From IMG/VR virus record IMGVR_UViG_3300030331_001975, positions 1 to 40,116 of that record: a stretch of 40,116 bases of DNA. One strand, 5' to 3'. The stretch is from a virus. Shown here piece by piece: positions 12,797-23,751 of the stretch. A program made the position numbers and the translations under genes. The first letter of the stretch is position 1, and every line of letters starts with the position of its first letter. Below the pieces are notes generated by a model that did not search any database, had not been told where the DNA came from, and saw only the letters and a list, made by a program, of their open reading frames with translations.

Positions 12797-15700
12797 CTCT
12801 GGCACGAAAGCTAACCTCATGTCTCTAGACATTTCCATTTGCTCTAATATCTCTTCTTTTTGATCTGAAGATAAAGAGTTTGTATTTAATACAGCATCCC
12901 TTTGTTTTCGCCAGTGTCTCATGTATCTTTCAATCGCAAGTATTTGAGGTCTAGTTACAGCTAGCCCTCTGTGATTTTGCATGTATGCCATCAACTCATC
13001 TGTTCTTCCTTGCTTGCGTAAAGCGTTTACAGTCTGTTGGAACTTGTTACTCTCTGCTCTTAATTCATAGTATTGTTGCTGTAAGCCACCGCCCAAATCA
13101 GTTTGTAAAAATCTTTTAAAGACTGGCATTCTATCTATTCTTGGGCTGATAAAATCTCTGTCAGTAGTTTGTCTTAATATTGCATCAGTCATACCAAGGA
13201 CATAGCCACCGATTGTTCCTCCGTAACCTCTTAACACATACTCTATTTTTATTGGTGATATGTTAAAGGTTTCTCCGACAAGTCTTGCTAACTCATTAGT
13301 ATTATAATTAGCTTGATATCCCGGCTCCAAGCCAACTCTCTTGTAGTATGGAACTATCTCATTACCAGTGTAAGAACTTCTATTAATTATAGCTTCTGTC
13401 AATGGCTTGATTGCTTGGAATCCTAAAGGATCAATCTTCAAAGTAGTTTCTGCTTGCCGAAGTAAAGAATCAACTGTTTCATTTAAATCTCCACCCATCG
13501 CAACATCTATTATTCTTTCTGGAATAACCTTATACATAACTCCAACCTCAAAAGGTATAGGTATTTTTAAAGCGGGTATTCCTTCTGCATACGGAATTAT
13601 CCAGTTATCATCTCTAATTTCTCTTGTTGCTCCTTTGTATTCTTCTTCATCACTTACTAGAGCGTAATATAAACCAGTCAATAATGTTAATAATCCTCCC
13701 CTTGCCAAAGTGCCTAGAGCAACTCGCCTTGCAAAATCTTGTTGAGTTTCATCAGCCGCTTGCTTTGCCGCGGCCGAATACTTGCCGCTATGTGCTCTAT
13801 ACAAAACATCAAGACCTTGTATCCTAGCATTTAAAAATGGTATTGCCGCGGTTACAATCCTAAATATAGGACTAAGTCCTCTTCTGCTAAAGTTAATTAC
13901 TTCTAATGCTTGATAAGCCGCTTCAGCCTGACTTCCTGTCAAATCAAGTATCTTATCGTAGACTGCTTGTCTTGTTGCTCCGTCTGATTTAGTGGTCTGC
14001 TGTCCTAGCCAATCCCATATTCTTACAGCAGAATCTGTTAGAGATAGCGCACCATTTCTTCCTCTACCGGCTTTGTTCATTTCTTTTCTAATAAACTTAG
14101 CTACATCCTGTGGATCGTTGCTAAAATCATAACCTCCGATAATTCCAAACTTTTCTAGCTGAGTCATATCAGCATTAAAGTTTTTAAAGGTGTCTATGAT
14201 GGGAACCATATTTGCTCCCGAGGTTACGTAAGAAGAAAGACTATCTCGCAATAAGTTAGCTATCATAAATCCGGGATCACGAGTTACTAACTCTCTCAAA
14301 AATCCCGCGGGGTAAGCTAAAAATTTTGCGAGACCACCTATGTCATCTATTCCAACAGTCTGCAAACTATTGACCAACATAGGATCAGCCACATCAAAGA
14401 AAACCTTTTCGCCATCTATCATCACTGGCATGAGGTTGGCTCTGTTGCCTTCGTAAGTTTCGTCATCTATTCTTTGCGCTTGACCAGATAACTCGAGAGA
14501 CCTCATAAGCTTTTGCAGTCCATCATTTTTCATAGCCGCAGTAACAATAGCTAATTGATTTTTTGAAATAACAGTTAACGGATCAAGGTTTAAATCTTCT
14601 TTACTGCCTTTCATTTTTACTGATAGAGGATTAGAGGATAAGAATCCAGAAGCAATCTTGGGTCCGGCTACATTCTGATCTTCCATTTGTCTGTAGAAAG
14701 GATAATAATCAGAGTTCTCTCGCCATATTTTCGCTGTTCCTCTAGTTTCTATAACTTCATTAGCAGAAGCTGTTGAATTGTATGCTTGTATCAGACCTAG
14801 TATTTCTGCTCTTGTTTGCTCAGGTGTAAGACTTTCATCAACTCGATACTTACGCTTAGACTTTTTATTGAAGTCTCTTATCAATTGAGCATTCGTTCTG
14901 TCCTCTTGCAGTATTCCTCCTTCAACGGCAAAGTCTATTACACGATTATTGAACTGCTGAAACTTATCATATACCTGTTTGACTATTGGATAATCTGATG
15001 CTATCTCTGCGGCTTGTGCTATCGCATCTTCAGATACAGGAGTCTCGACTCCTTGTTCGTTAAGTCGTTTACCTCTGGTAGCAACTGCATATATTTTAAA
15101 TAAAGATTCTAAATCTACATTCGGGTCCTGATATAGTGGAGCAAATATTTCTATCAGTCCCCCATGCTCAAACTGTTCCACAGATGCCAAACCTTCTTTG
15201 AATGTAGGCACTCCTGCTTTGAGCATCATCGCATAAATGCCTTTCGCTCTATCAGAGTGCCTAAGAGCCTGTAATGCTCCAGTCTCTGCCATAAGATTAA
15301 GCTCTCTTGCTTCTGGACTTATTGCAGTGGCTCTCATAATTGCTTGCTCTGCTCTTGTTAACTTATCAACAAACGCTTCTCTTCCTCTAGTAAGCATTTC
15401 ATTGAGAGTGCCAAGGTTAGTGCTATCAACTAAAGTTCTACCGAATGATTTTGCAGGCATCTCTGGTCTGCCTATTTCATTTAAAGTCCCTTCATATTTG
15501 GGAGGAACTTTGGCATTGCTTCTATGAAATTTAGGAGGATCATTTATTATGCCCATGTCCTCTGGGGCATTTTGAAAATCAAATGCAATCTTAAGGGCAA
15601 CAGGATTTGCTTGATCGTTGTAGGTAGGTATGACTCCTCGAGATAAGGATTCATTTATTCTTATAACTTCTGCTTGCACCTCAGCAATATCAGCATCAGT

Positions 15701-18700
15701 AATATCTGCTTCGCCTGCAAGTGCTGAGTTTTCTTCTAAGTAAGGTGGTACTGTTTTAGGTTCAAATCCTACTTCTGCCGCGAATTGTCGGTAGCTTTCG
15801 TAGGCGGGGATGTAAAGATCACGGAGGGCGGCTCTTTGTATATCGGATGATTCGGTGAAACCAACTCTATCCCTAAGTCCTCTAATGCCTGATTTAGTTC
15901 CCGGTGTCCATCCTTGATCTTCTCCATATTCTATATACTCCGATTCTTGTCCATATCTTTTTAAAGTATAACCCTTACCCTGTATCCCTTCAAGGATAGT
16001 GCTAGCAAAGTCAGTCAAATCTTGCGCTGTATAAGGACCTTCAGAAAAAGACTTGGGGTCCATGAATGTTACACCTGTTTTATTATTAGCCATCAACGTA
16101 AAGTTAACTTGTTGTCCGGCTCTTTCCATGCCTTCAAATGTATTTGTAATATCTTGTAACTCTTGCACTGTAAATGCAGATTGATCCGGCTTTTCTAAAA
16201 TCAATCCAGTTTTTAATAAACCTTTTTCTACAGGTCTAGCTGTCACTGCCGCATCTTGCATAAACGCATCCGTAAATAACTGCGCTATTGACCTAACTAC
16301 AGCAGGCTCCGCCCCGGGAAGTTTCAATAATATATTTGGATTCAAGTATCCATCATAGGTTCCGGCAGACTCTGTAATTTCGTGAGGTATTTGCAGATTA
16401 TTTAAGAATTTAATTTTATTACCTGAAGAAATCTTCTTTAAAATTTGTCTTTGATAATTTAAGAAGCTTGCAAAAGGAACGGACTCGTCAATATTCTTTG
16501 GAAGATAACCTCTCTCTTTCCCCATTTTAAATTCTATGATTACTTCAGGAGCAGAATTTACAATAGCATCATACATATTTTGCTTTAAGTCTGTGTCAAA
16601 AATATTTGATTGTGTTTTACTTTTGTAATTAGGATTGTGAATAAATTTACCAGAGAAGGGTCTGTCAATTGCAAAATCTCCCTGATCTATCATTTCTTTT
16701 ATTGCAGATATTTCTTCTGAAGAGTGTCTTACAGAGGACTCATACGTTCCTTCATTATAAATCTTAGTAGGACCATCATATCTTTGATGAGCCCACAGCA
16801 AAGCTTGCACTTGTCTAGGTGTAAATGTTCTTACTTCACCATCAATGTTGTAATTTTCAGTGGCTAACAATCCGATAATAGCTTGCATAACCCTGTATTC
16901 GTTCTCATTAATGCCACCGCCTGTGCCATTATCCATGCCAAACTTTCTAATCATATGCCTATCAATTACAGAGAATGGACTAAACCTGTTGTTAGATGAG
17001 TCTAATACTTCTAGGGCATAAGTAGCTGTTTTCTGGCCCGTTTCTTGTTTTTTATACAAGCCTGTTTCATAAATTTTTGCGATGTCATTTAGTCTTTGAT
17101 TGTTCTTATTAGCTACGTTAAACTTTTTAAGTTCCTTTATAAATTTATCCTTGTCATTGACAGGGTCTATTTGTCTGGCAACTATCATTGTTCTTAACGT
17201 ATCTTTTAAATTAGGTTCTGGCTTTGCTTGTGCAGAGGTAACGCCAAAGATAGATGAAAACTCATTCATGTTAACATCTCCAACTATTGTTGGTATTCCA
17301 TTACCCCATCTCTCATACCACAGATAATCCATATTTTTCTTTACTGCATCTCGTAAATCTGCTTTTAACTGAGAGTAATCTACAAAATCATGTCGCTTTG
17401 CCTTTGTAGGAGAGAATGCACCGAGCGCGGCTCTAAAGTTTTCTGCTTTAGGATTGCCATTAGTATTTTTATATTCATTGTAAACAGCTTCTTCTGTCGC
17501 ACCGGGGAATAAAATATTACTAGGCGTAATACCTGCCCGCGAAAACTTAGGTGTACTATTTATTTGATCGGTCAATAATCTTATTTCTTCTTCAGCTTGC
17601 CTTAACTTGTTAAGTTCTCTTTGGTAGCTAGCCCTAGACATCGAGCCACCTTCCTGTCTAATGGTGCTCTCAGCTACCATCATTCTTTGTGTTGCCCTTT
17701 GCAATCTGTCCTCTGCATCTTCTCTGGTCTGAGAAAACTTAGGTGGTGATACAAATTGATTTCTTTCTTTGGCTCTATCTAATGCTTGCAAGCTTCTTAT
17801 TTTATTTCTTTCTCTTCTGCCTATCTTACCCAGACGAATGTCTTCCATGACAGCTATCGGTGAACTAAATCCAGAACCAAATATGCTGTCAAAAAAACCT
17901 TTTATTAAGTCTATGATTTTTCTAATAGTTTTCTTTGACTCGCCCTTAAATTTGCTAGGGTCTTTTCTGTAGTATCTAAATAGTTCAGCAACATATTCTT
18001 CTTCGAGAGCGATGATGTTGCCAGTTTCTCTGAGACTAGCATAATTTATATCTATCATTTCAAGAGCAGTCTTTGGCTTGTCACCTTTCTTGGCATCTTT
18101 TGGTTGATTGTCTGCTTCGATAGTCGGTAAATATTGTTTTGCAAAATTTAAAAGACGTTGATACTCGCCCTCAGTAATTAAATCTAAATCTCTTATGGCA
18201 TGGATAGCTTCATGATCTATAGTAGCTGAGATGGCAGACTCTAGCTCTGCATCAGACTTACTGCCATCAGGATCAAACTTTGTCATTGATACGAGTATTC
18301 TTCTAAAAGCATCATCATATTCTGCTTCTACATCACTTGCTCTTCCAGTTAGAACAGGTCTACCATCTATAAATTCCATGCCTTGAGATGACCTAATCGC
18401 TGTTTCAAATTTAAGACCTACATCTGACAAGCCTAACTGATTCATTTTTTCTCTAATATTTTTTCGTAACGTATCATACTTTTTCATAGTATTTGGAGGA
18501 GCAAGCAACAACACCTCCTCTTGCGTTACTACATCTGCACCTTGAGATTCTTGATTGCTAACAACCTCATCTATTTGTTCTTCTTGCAAAGGCGTTAAAT
18601 CTTGCAGTCTTTGTCTAAATTGATCAGTAGTTTCATTTAAAGGCTGTGCTTTTCTAGCCTGTCTAACCTCAAAGTCTGTAGTCATTACCAGTTTGTTTTT

Positions 18701-20842
18701 AATTTTTTCTGCCCTTCCACTCTCTATTAAATCGTTTCTAAGCATGTTTAATTCTTTGGGAGACAAATCCCTACCAGTCTGATTATTCTTTACGAGAGAC
18801 TTAATCTGAGCCGTTGTGATGGGCTCTCCTTTAATACTTGTGTACAAAGTATTTAATTGATTTGCACTGTAAGGTCTAGGTCTAAGGTCAGGTAATTTTG
18901 TGGGATTAGAAAACCTAGGTAAGTTTCTAAGTCTAGTGAGAAGTAACTCTTTCTGACCTCTATTCATTTTAGTAAATGAGTTAGTGCCAGTAAGCGTTTC
19001 AGCTATGTATTGGAAAGCAGGCGAGTTTAAATCAGGAGTTATGTTTTTTGCTTTGAATACCTTGTTGAAATCATTTCTAGATACAGGTATTTTTTCTCTT
19101 GATCTTTTTTGTCCAATGGACTCACCTGTAAGCACCCCTTTCTTAGCCACTTTAAATATGACATGCGCCCTCTCTGACATTAAAGAATTAAAGTCAGCAG
19201 GCGATAAAAGTTTCTTGGCTTCTTTGGGAGTGTAGAAAGATTTGATAGGCACATTTTTCTTCTGTGCTTTAGTTTGGAGTTGACCGATAAGACTTGCTTT
19301 ATCTATCTTGGTATTTCTTAATGGATATGAAGTTTGTTGTAGTGCTAATCTATCCTCTAAATTTTTTGTTTGTGATTCATCTAGAGGACCTAATACGTTC
19401 TTGATAGCTTGTATATCTTCTGATATTTGTTTTTGATTTTTTACTTTATCTTTACGCTTTATGTTTATAGTGCTATCTAAAGCCGCCACAGCTTGAGCAG
19501 GTATCAAGTGCGCTTGAGGATCATAAACTTTTCTAGCTAAATTATAAGCTGTCCCATTGCCATACAGCCCATTGATAGATAAGTTTTGTTTAGCCGCAGA
19601 ATCTACAAACGAATCTCTTAAACTTTTTCTTAGATCAATAGCTTTTTTGGCGGCAGATTCAGTGTCTGGCTCAGTAGAATATACATTGCCTGTTTCTAAT
19701 CCTACAACCGAACCAGTGCCGTTAGGATTACGAACAATTTCAAACTCTTCTAATACAGGAGGTTCAGCAAACTCTAATGTGGACTCGGGTATGGGCGCAT
19801 CTTCTACTGGCGCGGTAGGCTGTATATCTTTAGGGGCAACAAAGGTTGTAGTTGTGGCTTGATTAAAGAAATCTCTACGTTTAAATTTGCTTTTCTCTTC
19901 TTCTTCTCTTTGCTGTCTCTCTAGGTCTTCATTGTATGTATTGCCAATGCCTCTTTTATCTAGCACACCTCTAAAAACTAGATCAGAAACAAAACCTACA
20001 GCGCCACCTACAGTAAAGTCATCGAGTAAACTTTCTCCTATTGGTAACTTATCGCTGTATATTCCTCTTGCTACTAAGTCTTGCGCTAAACCTGCACCTG
20101 CTTCTTGTATTGCCTCTCTTCCCCCTGTGCCTACAGCAAATCCTAACTTATCTACTAATCCTAAATTTACTTTGTCTTTTGGCACATATCTAAATAAATT
20201 ATTTAAAGAAAATATTTCTGAAGCACCTATTGCGCCACCTGATAACTCGGCTAGAAGCTCTTGCATTGCCCCTACTTCTTCGCCTTGCTCTCTGGCAAAC
20301 TCTATATTTTGTCCTTGCGCTGAAATACCTGCCGGAATAGCTAAACCTAAAGCGGCTCTTCGCGAAAACTTTTGTGATCTGTCTAATTTTTCTGCGGCTG
20401 TAAGACCTTTAGCTGTGGCTCCTAATCCTGCTAGCTTTCCTGCCGCGGCTCCGGGTATAAAGAACGAAGCAAATGATCCTAGCCCTGCGCCAAACTTACT
20501 AGAGAAAGCATCTTCATATCCCTCTGATGCGCCCAAGCTACTTTCATTAAGTTGATTTTGTAAACCTCTTAGGTACTCCCCGACATCACTGTCGTTACCC
20601 ATATCAAATAAGTTGACAACACCTTCTCCGGCAGAAATAAATGAACCTGCCAAACCTCGAGGGATACCTTTTGCAACCTCTGCAAGGTGACCGCCAAAGG
20701 TGGTTTGCACTTCTTCTTTAAATGGCTGATAGTATTCTGGATATAATTCAGACAGTTGATTCTGCAATAAGATTGCATTTTCTTTGGTTATATCATCATC
20801 AACCTCTAATATCCTACCATCTGGTAAACGATATTGACCCAT
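12752..20842 (-). CDS. Giant polyvalent internal-virion protein (LPD38-like, zincin motif)
   Basis: A 2,696-residue protein, the last gene of the late operon. The N-terminus (MGQYRLPDGRILEVDDDITK) resembles the start of injected virion proteins, and Gly/Ala-rich hydrophobic segments follow (about 110-185). HEAIH at 877-881 is a metallopeptidase-type motif. Around 1,100-1,400 a WYERWGNGI / FGVTSAQAKPEPN / QVQALLWAHQ region recalls DUF7178-like domains (from memory). About 2,060-2,350 (SGFLSSNPLSV, RDPGFMIANLLRDSL, IPFLNARIQGLDV) resembles the LPD38 large polyvalent protein domain. Such proteins are thought to enter the host with the DNA. No break is visible. Confidence 0.82.
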   Translation of the reverse strand: MGQYRLPDGRILEVDDDITKENAILLQNQLSELYPEYYQPFKEEVQTTFGGHLAEVAKGIPRGLAGSFISAGEGVVNLFDMGNDSDVGEYLRGLQNQLNESSLGASEGYEDAFSSKFGAGLGSFASFFIPGAAAGKLAGLGATAKGLTAAEKLDRSQKFSRRAALGLAIPAGISAQGQNIEFAREQGEEVGAMQELLAELSGGAIGASEIFSLNNLFRYVPKDKVNLGLVDKLGFAVGTGGREAIQEAGAGLAQDLVARGIYSDKLPIGESLLDDFTVGGAVGFVSDLVFRGVLDKRGIGNTYNEDLERQQREEEEKSKFKRRDFFNQATTTTFVAPKDIQPTAPVEDAPIPESTLEFAEPPVLEEFEIVRNPNGTGSVVGLETGNVYSTEPDTESAAKKAIDLRKSLRDSFVDSAAKQNLSINGLYGNGTAYNLARKVYDPQAHLIPAQAVAALDSTINIKRKDKVKNQKQISEDIQAIKNVLGPLDESQTKNLEDRLALQQTSYPLRNTKIDKASLIGQLQTKAQKKNVPIKSFYTPKEAKKLLSPADFNSLMSERAHVIFKVAKKGVLTGESIGQKRSREKIPVSRNDFNKVFKAKNITPDLNSPAFQYIAETLTGTNSFTKMNRGQKELLLTRLRNLPRFSNPTKLPDLRPRPYSANQLNTLYTSIKGEPITTAQIKSLVKNNQTGRDLSPKELNMLRNDLIESGRAEKIKNKLVMTTDFEVRQARKAQPLNETTDQFRQRLQDLTPLQEEQIDEVVSNQESQGADVVTQEEVLLLAPPNTMKKYDTLRKNIREKMNQLGLSDVGLKFETAIRSSQGMEFIDGRPVLTGRASDVEAEYDDAFRRILVSMTKFDPDGSKSDAELESAISATIDHEAIHAIRDLDLITEGEYQRLLNFAKQYLPTIEADNQPKDAKKGDKPKTALEMIDINYASLRETGNIIALEEEYVAELFRYYRKDPSKFKGESKKTIRKIIDLIKGFFDSIFGSGFSSPIAVMEDIRLGKIGRRERNKIRSLQALDRAKERNQFVSPPKFSQTREDAEDRLQRATQRMMVAESTIRQEGGSMSRASYQRELNKLRQAEEEIRLLTDQINSTPKFSRAGITPSNILFPGATEEAVYNEYKNTNGNPKAENFRAALGAFSPTKAKRHDFVDYSQLKADLRDAVKKNMDYLWYERWGNGIPTIVGDVNMNEFSSIFGVTSAQAKPEPNLKDTLRTMIVARQIDPVNDKDKFIKELKKFNVANKNNQRLNDIAKIYETGLYKKQETGQKTATYALEVLDSSNNRFSPFSVIDRHMIRKFGMDNGTGGGINENEYRVMQAIIGLLATENYNIDGEVRTFTPRQVQALLWAHQRYDGPTKIYNEGTYESSVRHSSEEISAIKEMIDQGDFAIDRPFSGKFIHNPNYKSKTQSNIFDTDLKQNMYDAIVNSAPEVIIEFKMGKERGYLPKNIDESVPFASFLNYQRQILKKISSGNKIKFLNNLQIPHEITESAGTYDGYLNPNILLKLPGAEPAVVRSIAQLFTDAFMQDAAVTARPVEKGLLKTGLILEKPDQSAFTVQELQDITNTFEGMERAGQQVNFTLMANNKTGVTFMDPKSFSEGPYTAQDLTDFASTILEGIQGKGYTLKRYGQESEYIEYGEDQGWTPGTKSGIRGLRDRVGFTESSDIQRAALRDLYIPAYESYRQFAAEVGFEPKTVPPYLEENSALAGEADITDADIAEVQAEVIRINESLSRGVIPTYNDQANPVALKIAFDFQNAPEDMGIINDPPKFHRSNAKVPPKYEGTLNEIGRPEMPAKSFGRTLVDSTNLGTLNEMLTRGREAFVDKLTRAEQAIMRATAISPEARELNLMAETGALQALRHSDRAKGIYAMMLKAGVPTFKEGLASVEQFEHGGLIEIFAPLYQDPNVDLESLFKIYAVATRGKRLNEQGVETPVSEDAIAQAAEIASDYPIVKQVYDKFQQFNNRVIDFAVEGGILQEDRTNAQLIRDFNKKSKRKYRVDESLTPEQTRAEILGLIQAYNSTASANEVIETRGTAKIWRENSDYYPFYRQMEDQNVAGPKIASGFLSSNPLSVKMKGSKEDLNLDPLTVISKNQLAIVTAAMKNDGLQKLMRSLELSGQAQRIDDETYEGNRANLMPVMIDGEKVFFDVADPMLVNSLQTVGIDDIGGLAKFLAYPAGFLRELVTRDPGFMIANLLRDSLSSYVTSGANMVPIIDTFKNFNADMTQLEKFGIIGGYDFSNDPQDVAKFIRKEMNKAGRGRNGALSLTDSAVRIWDWLGQQTTKSDGATRQAVYDKILDLTGSQAEAAYQALEVINFSRRGLSPIFRIVTAAIPFLNARIQGLDVLYRAHSGKYSAAAKQAADETQQDFARRVALGTLARGGLLTLLTGLYYALVSDEEEYKGATREIRDDNWIIPYAEGIPALKIPIPFEVGVMYKVIPERIIDVAMGGDLNETVDSLLRQAETTLKIDPLGFQAIKPLTEAIINRSSYTGNEIVPYYKRVGLEPGYQANYNTNELARLVGETFNISPIKIEYVLRGYGGTIGGYVLGMTDAILRQTTDRDFISPRIDRMPVFKRFLQTDLGGGLQQQYYELRAESNKFQQTVNALRKQGRTDELMAYMQNHRGLAVTRPQILAIERYMRHWRKQRDAVLNTNSLSSDQKEEILEQMEMSRDMRLAFVPELRKQSDVPVITLGL

Positions 20843-20850
20843 TAATATTC

Positions 20851-22398
20851 CTAATTAGTTATCTGATTTGCAAATTCACCTGTTGCGGCAGGTATGTTAT
20901 CTATGCCTAGCCTTTTGTTTAATGCATCGCTTATAGAAAGTATTCTATTAAATATATTTTGTTTTTCAGTCATATCAATAGCTTGTTCGTAAGATTTATT
21001 TAATTGCTCGAGAGTATCTATCAAGTTTTTCTTTTGCGATTGATCTAATTGACCCTCTAATAAATTCACTTTAGCTAGTGTTGCCGCTGTGGAAAGTCTT
21101 AATAACCGTCCTTGTTCTTTAGCAAGTTCATCTGCACTTGCTTGTCTTTTAACCATATTATTATATTTGTCTATCTCTAAAGCTTCTCTTCTTAAGGCGC
21201 TTTCTGCATTAAATTTAGCTTGTTTTTGAGCTTGTAAAGCGGTGTCTTGCACATCCTCTTTTCCTGCTATATTCAAAGCAGTGGATAACAATTCTCTATC
21301 TGCTTTTGTTTGCGCTAGCCTATCTGCAATGTCTTCTCTTCTTTGCCTTCTCTTTAATCCCTGTAAACCAATAGCTGACTCACCGAGACCCGATGCAATT
21401 TCACCTAAATTTTTAGCAGAACCTATGGCTTTAGCTAAGTTGCCCAGAGTAAATACGCTAAGTTCTCTTTGCCGATCTTCTTCTGTAATTTTAGGTATGT
21501 CTATGCTTTTTAAACCAAATCTTTCTGTAATTCCACTGACTCTTTCTTCTAAAGGAGCTTTTGGTTTTATGGAAAAAGCATCTTCTATATCTTGCATACC
21601 TTGTTCTAAATTAAAACTTTTTAGCCCAGATGTTTCTATTGGGGCAGATGTTGTATCCTGTTTTTTCACTAATTCCAAAGCTCTGTCTAATCTTCTTCTT
21701 GTATCGACCTCAACATCATTAGTGGATTGATTTTTTGTTCTTGCTTGACCTCTAGCCAAAGCCGCATCTGTCACTAATTTAGCTTGCGCTTCTGGCTCTC
21801 TTTGCATAGAACCTATTCCTAATTTTTCTCTATCTCTAGCTCCTCCTGCAAAATAATCATATAGAGGAAACTCTTCTCTTACTTTATCTAAGTCTCCAAT
21901 ATCTGACAATGCATCAGTAGTTTGCGTTATACCCGTAGCACCTATTGCCATAGATTTTTGTATATCTGCAAGTTGCTTGTTTAACATTTGCCTTCTCATC
22001 GGAGCAAGAAATGGGTCTCTTAGTTCTTGAGTAATACTTTGAAGCAGAACTTGTGGTGAGGTAGCTGTAAGACCTCCTGCTTGCATTTGTACAGGCGGAG
22101 CCATGCCCTGCGACCCAGAACCTTGGGAGTTAACTGGTGAGGACATTCTGGCTTGCATAGGCATAGCCCCTTGACCTTGCATCAATCCCATGACCGCTTC
22201 CTCAACTACTGTGGTTTGCGGTTGGTTCATTCTAGCTACTTCATTTTCATACATTTTTCTAAACTTTGCTCGTCTTTGCACCTCTGATACGACCATAAAA
22301 ACTGGATACTTAGAATCAGGATTATTAATCATGGCGGCAAGTTCTGCATCTGGAACGCTTTCTAACTCTTCTCCAATCTCAATTAAGTTCATAGCCAT
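20851..22398 (-). CDS. Internal virion / structural protein
   Basis: A 515-residue protein between the 450-aa structural gene, which it overlaps by 1 nt (TAATG), and the giant polyvalent gene. The N-terminus (DSKYPVFMVVSEVQRRAKFR) matches a pattern I remember from phage virion proteins of this gene order. A Met/Gln/Gly-rich low-complexity stretch (about 70-115) leads to long helices rich in Gln, Lys and Ala. No catalytic motif or clear membrane segment. It probably belongs to the internal core or ejection apparatus, on context. Confidence 0.68.
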   Translation of the reverse strand: MAMNLIEIGEELESVPDAELAAMINNPDSKYPVFMVVSEVQRRAKFRKMYENEVARMNQPQTTVVEEAVMGLMQGQGAMPMQARMSSPVNSQGSGSQGMAPPVQMQAGGLTATSPQVLLQSITQELRDPFLAPMRRQMLNKQLADIQKSMAIGATGITQTTDALSDIGDLDKVREEFPLYDYFAGGARDREKLGIGSMQREPEAQAKLVTDAALARGQARTKNQSTNDVEVDTRRRLDRALELVKKQDTTSAPIETSGLKSFNLEQGMQDIEDAFSIKPKAPLEERVSGITERFGLKSIDIPKITEEDRQRELSVFTLGNLAKAIGSAKNLGEIASGLGESAIGLQGLKRRQRREDIADRLAQTKADRELLSTALNIAGKEDVQDTALQAQKQAKFNAESALRREALEIDKYNNMVKRQASADELAKEQGRLLRLSTAATLAKVNLLEGQLDQSQKKNLIDTLEQLNKSYEQAIDMTEKQNIFNRILSISDALNKRLGIDNIPAATGEFANQITN

Positions 22399-23750
22399 TA
22401 ACTCATACCTCTATATAGTCCTAATGCCCCTAAACCAGTGCCGACTAATGACTGAAATAATCCCGGCTGTTGTTGCATTGTGCTTATGGTTTGATTTGGA
22501 GTTACAGGCACACCTCTTAATAAGCCGCCATAGAATCCTAACTGTCCTCTTGTGGCATCTTGCTGTCTTAAGAAATCTTGATAACCCATATCCAAAGCCG
22601 CTTGTTGCAGTGCTCTCTGCTGTGCGCCCTGTCTTCTTAGCGCATCTAGTCTTGCTAGCGTATCGGCTTGTCGTTGCTGACCAAGATTAGCTAGCTGTGA
22701 TGCCCTAGATAAAGCAAATCTATTACCTATATCAAATCCAGACTGACGCAATCTCTCTTGCGCTTGTCTTTGCGCCTCAAGCTGACCTAATCTAGACAAA
22801 CCAAATTGTGATCTAGCTAAATCAGCGGCTCTTTCTGCACCTACTTGTTGTACAGCTCTGTCGAAAGCTTGTTGACTTCCTCTAGTCTGTATATCATCTA
22901 ATCTTTGTCCTAAATTTCTTTGTCTTTCAGCTTGCAATATAGCCTCTCTATAGCCACCTAAACCTCCTGCTCTAGCGGCTTGTTGGGCTATTCGGTCACC
23001 CTCTATCTCAGAACCTCTTCTTGCTTCTCGTTTTGCAACATCTGTAACCCTTTGCTGAAACGGACTCATAAACCTATTAACTCCTGTTTCAAACCTTAAC
23101 TTACTGTAATCTGGAATATAAGGTGTTCCTCTAGGCGCGGTGCTTCGTGGTGGTGGAGATGGTTCTTCTGGGATTGGCATCGGAGATGGATCAGGTCTTC
23201 TGCCGTCTGTAGGAGATGGCAAAGTGGTTTTCAATCCTCTAGCAGGAATGGTGGTTAATGCGGGTCCACCTCTAAAAATAGGAGCATCCCTATCATCAAT
23301 GCCGTCCCTATTTGCATCTCGCATATCTGCGGTTCTTATTCCTCCACCCATAGGTTGTTGTTGAGGTTGTGAAGGTAATCCACCGGGATTCATAACTCCC
23401 GGAATCATTCTCTGATTAGGCTCTGGTGGCGCATAAATAGGAGGTGCTGTAAAAGAAGGCGCTCTGTATCCTGACATATAACCAGAAGGCATACCTTGAA
23501 TAGTCCTAGTAGCTTCTTGTAATTCAAAAGGAGTACCAGACTGAGCGTAACCTCTAGTCATAGCTTGAGCAGTAATCTCATCAGGAGAAAAATATGCTAA
23601 CCTATCGGCTCCATATTGAAATCTAGGCTGTAAAGACTCTGCTTCGCCTCTTTTTAATAGTCTTGTAAAATATGGTTGTGCGTATTCAGGCAAATCACTT
23701 TGTATAATTCTCTGCTCTGTAGGCGCGCTTGATCCTCCTCCACCACCCAT
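22398..23750 (-). CDS. Virion structural protein, Gln/Arg-rich helical
   Basis: A 450-residue protein. It starts with a glycine run (MGGGGGSSAP), then a Pro-rich region (about 90-215). The C-terminal half has a pattern I recall from podovirus virion proteins: FMSPFQQRVTDVAKREARRG, GGLGGYREAILQAERQRNLG, long Gln/Arg/Ala helices, a YQDFLRQQ segment and GQLGFYGGLLRGVPV. These are thought to be internal or ejected components. GGAG is spaced 7 nt from ATG. Neighbours on both sides are of the same class. The role is inferred. Confidence 0.72.
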   Translation of the reverse strand: MGGGGGSSAPTEQRIIQSDLPEYAQPYFTRLLKRGEAESLQPRFQYGADRLAYFSPDEITAQAMTRGYAQSGTPFELQEATRTIQGMPSGYMSGYRAPSFTAPPIYAPPEPNQRMIPGVMNPGGLPSQPQQQPMGGGIRTADMRDANRDGIDDRDAPIFRGGPALTTIPARGLKTTLPSPTDGRRPDPSPMPIPEEPSPPPRSTAPRGTPYIPDYSKLRFETGVNRFMSPFQQRVTDVAKREARRGSEIEGDRIAQQAARAGGLGGYREAILQAERQRNLGQRLDDIQTRGSQQAFDRAVQQVGAERAADLARSQFGLSRLGQLEAQRQAQERLRQSGFDIGNRFALSRASQLANLGQQRQADTLARLDALRRQGAQQRALQQAALDMGYQDFLRQQDATRGQLGFYGGLLRGVPVTPNQTISTMQQQPGLFQSLVGTGLGALGLYRGMS

Positions 23751-23751
23751 A

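Noticed and set aside
19887-20555. 222-codon open frame on the plus strand
   Set aside because: It lies fully antisense to the giant polyvalent gene, has Ser/Pro/Ala-rich low-complexity translation and no SD; it is a shadow of the real frame.
21242-22690. Plus-strand open frames of 162 and 166 codons
   Set aside because: Antisense to two well-supported virion genes, with Ser/Leu-rich shadow composition and no ribosome-binding site.
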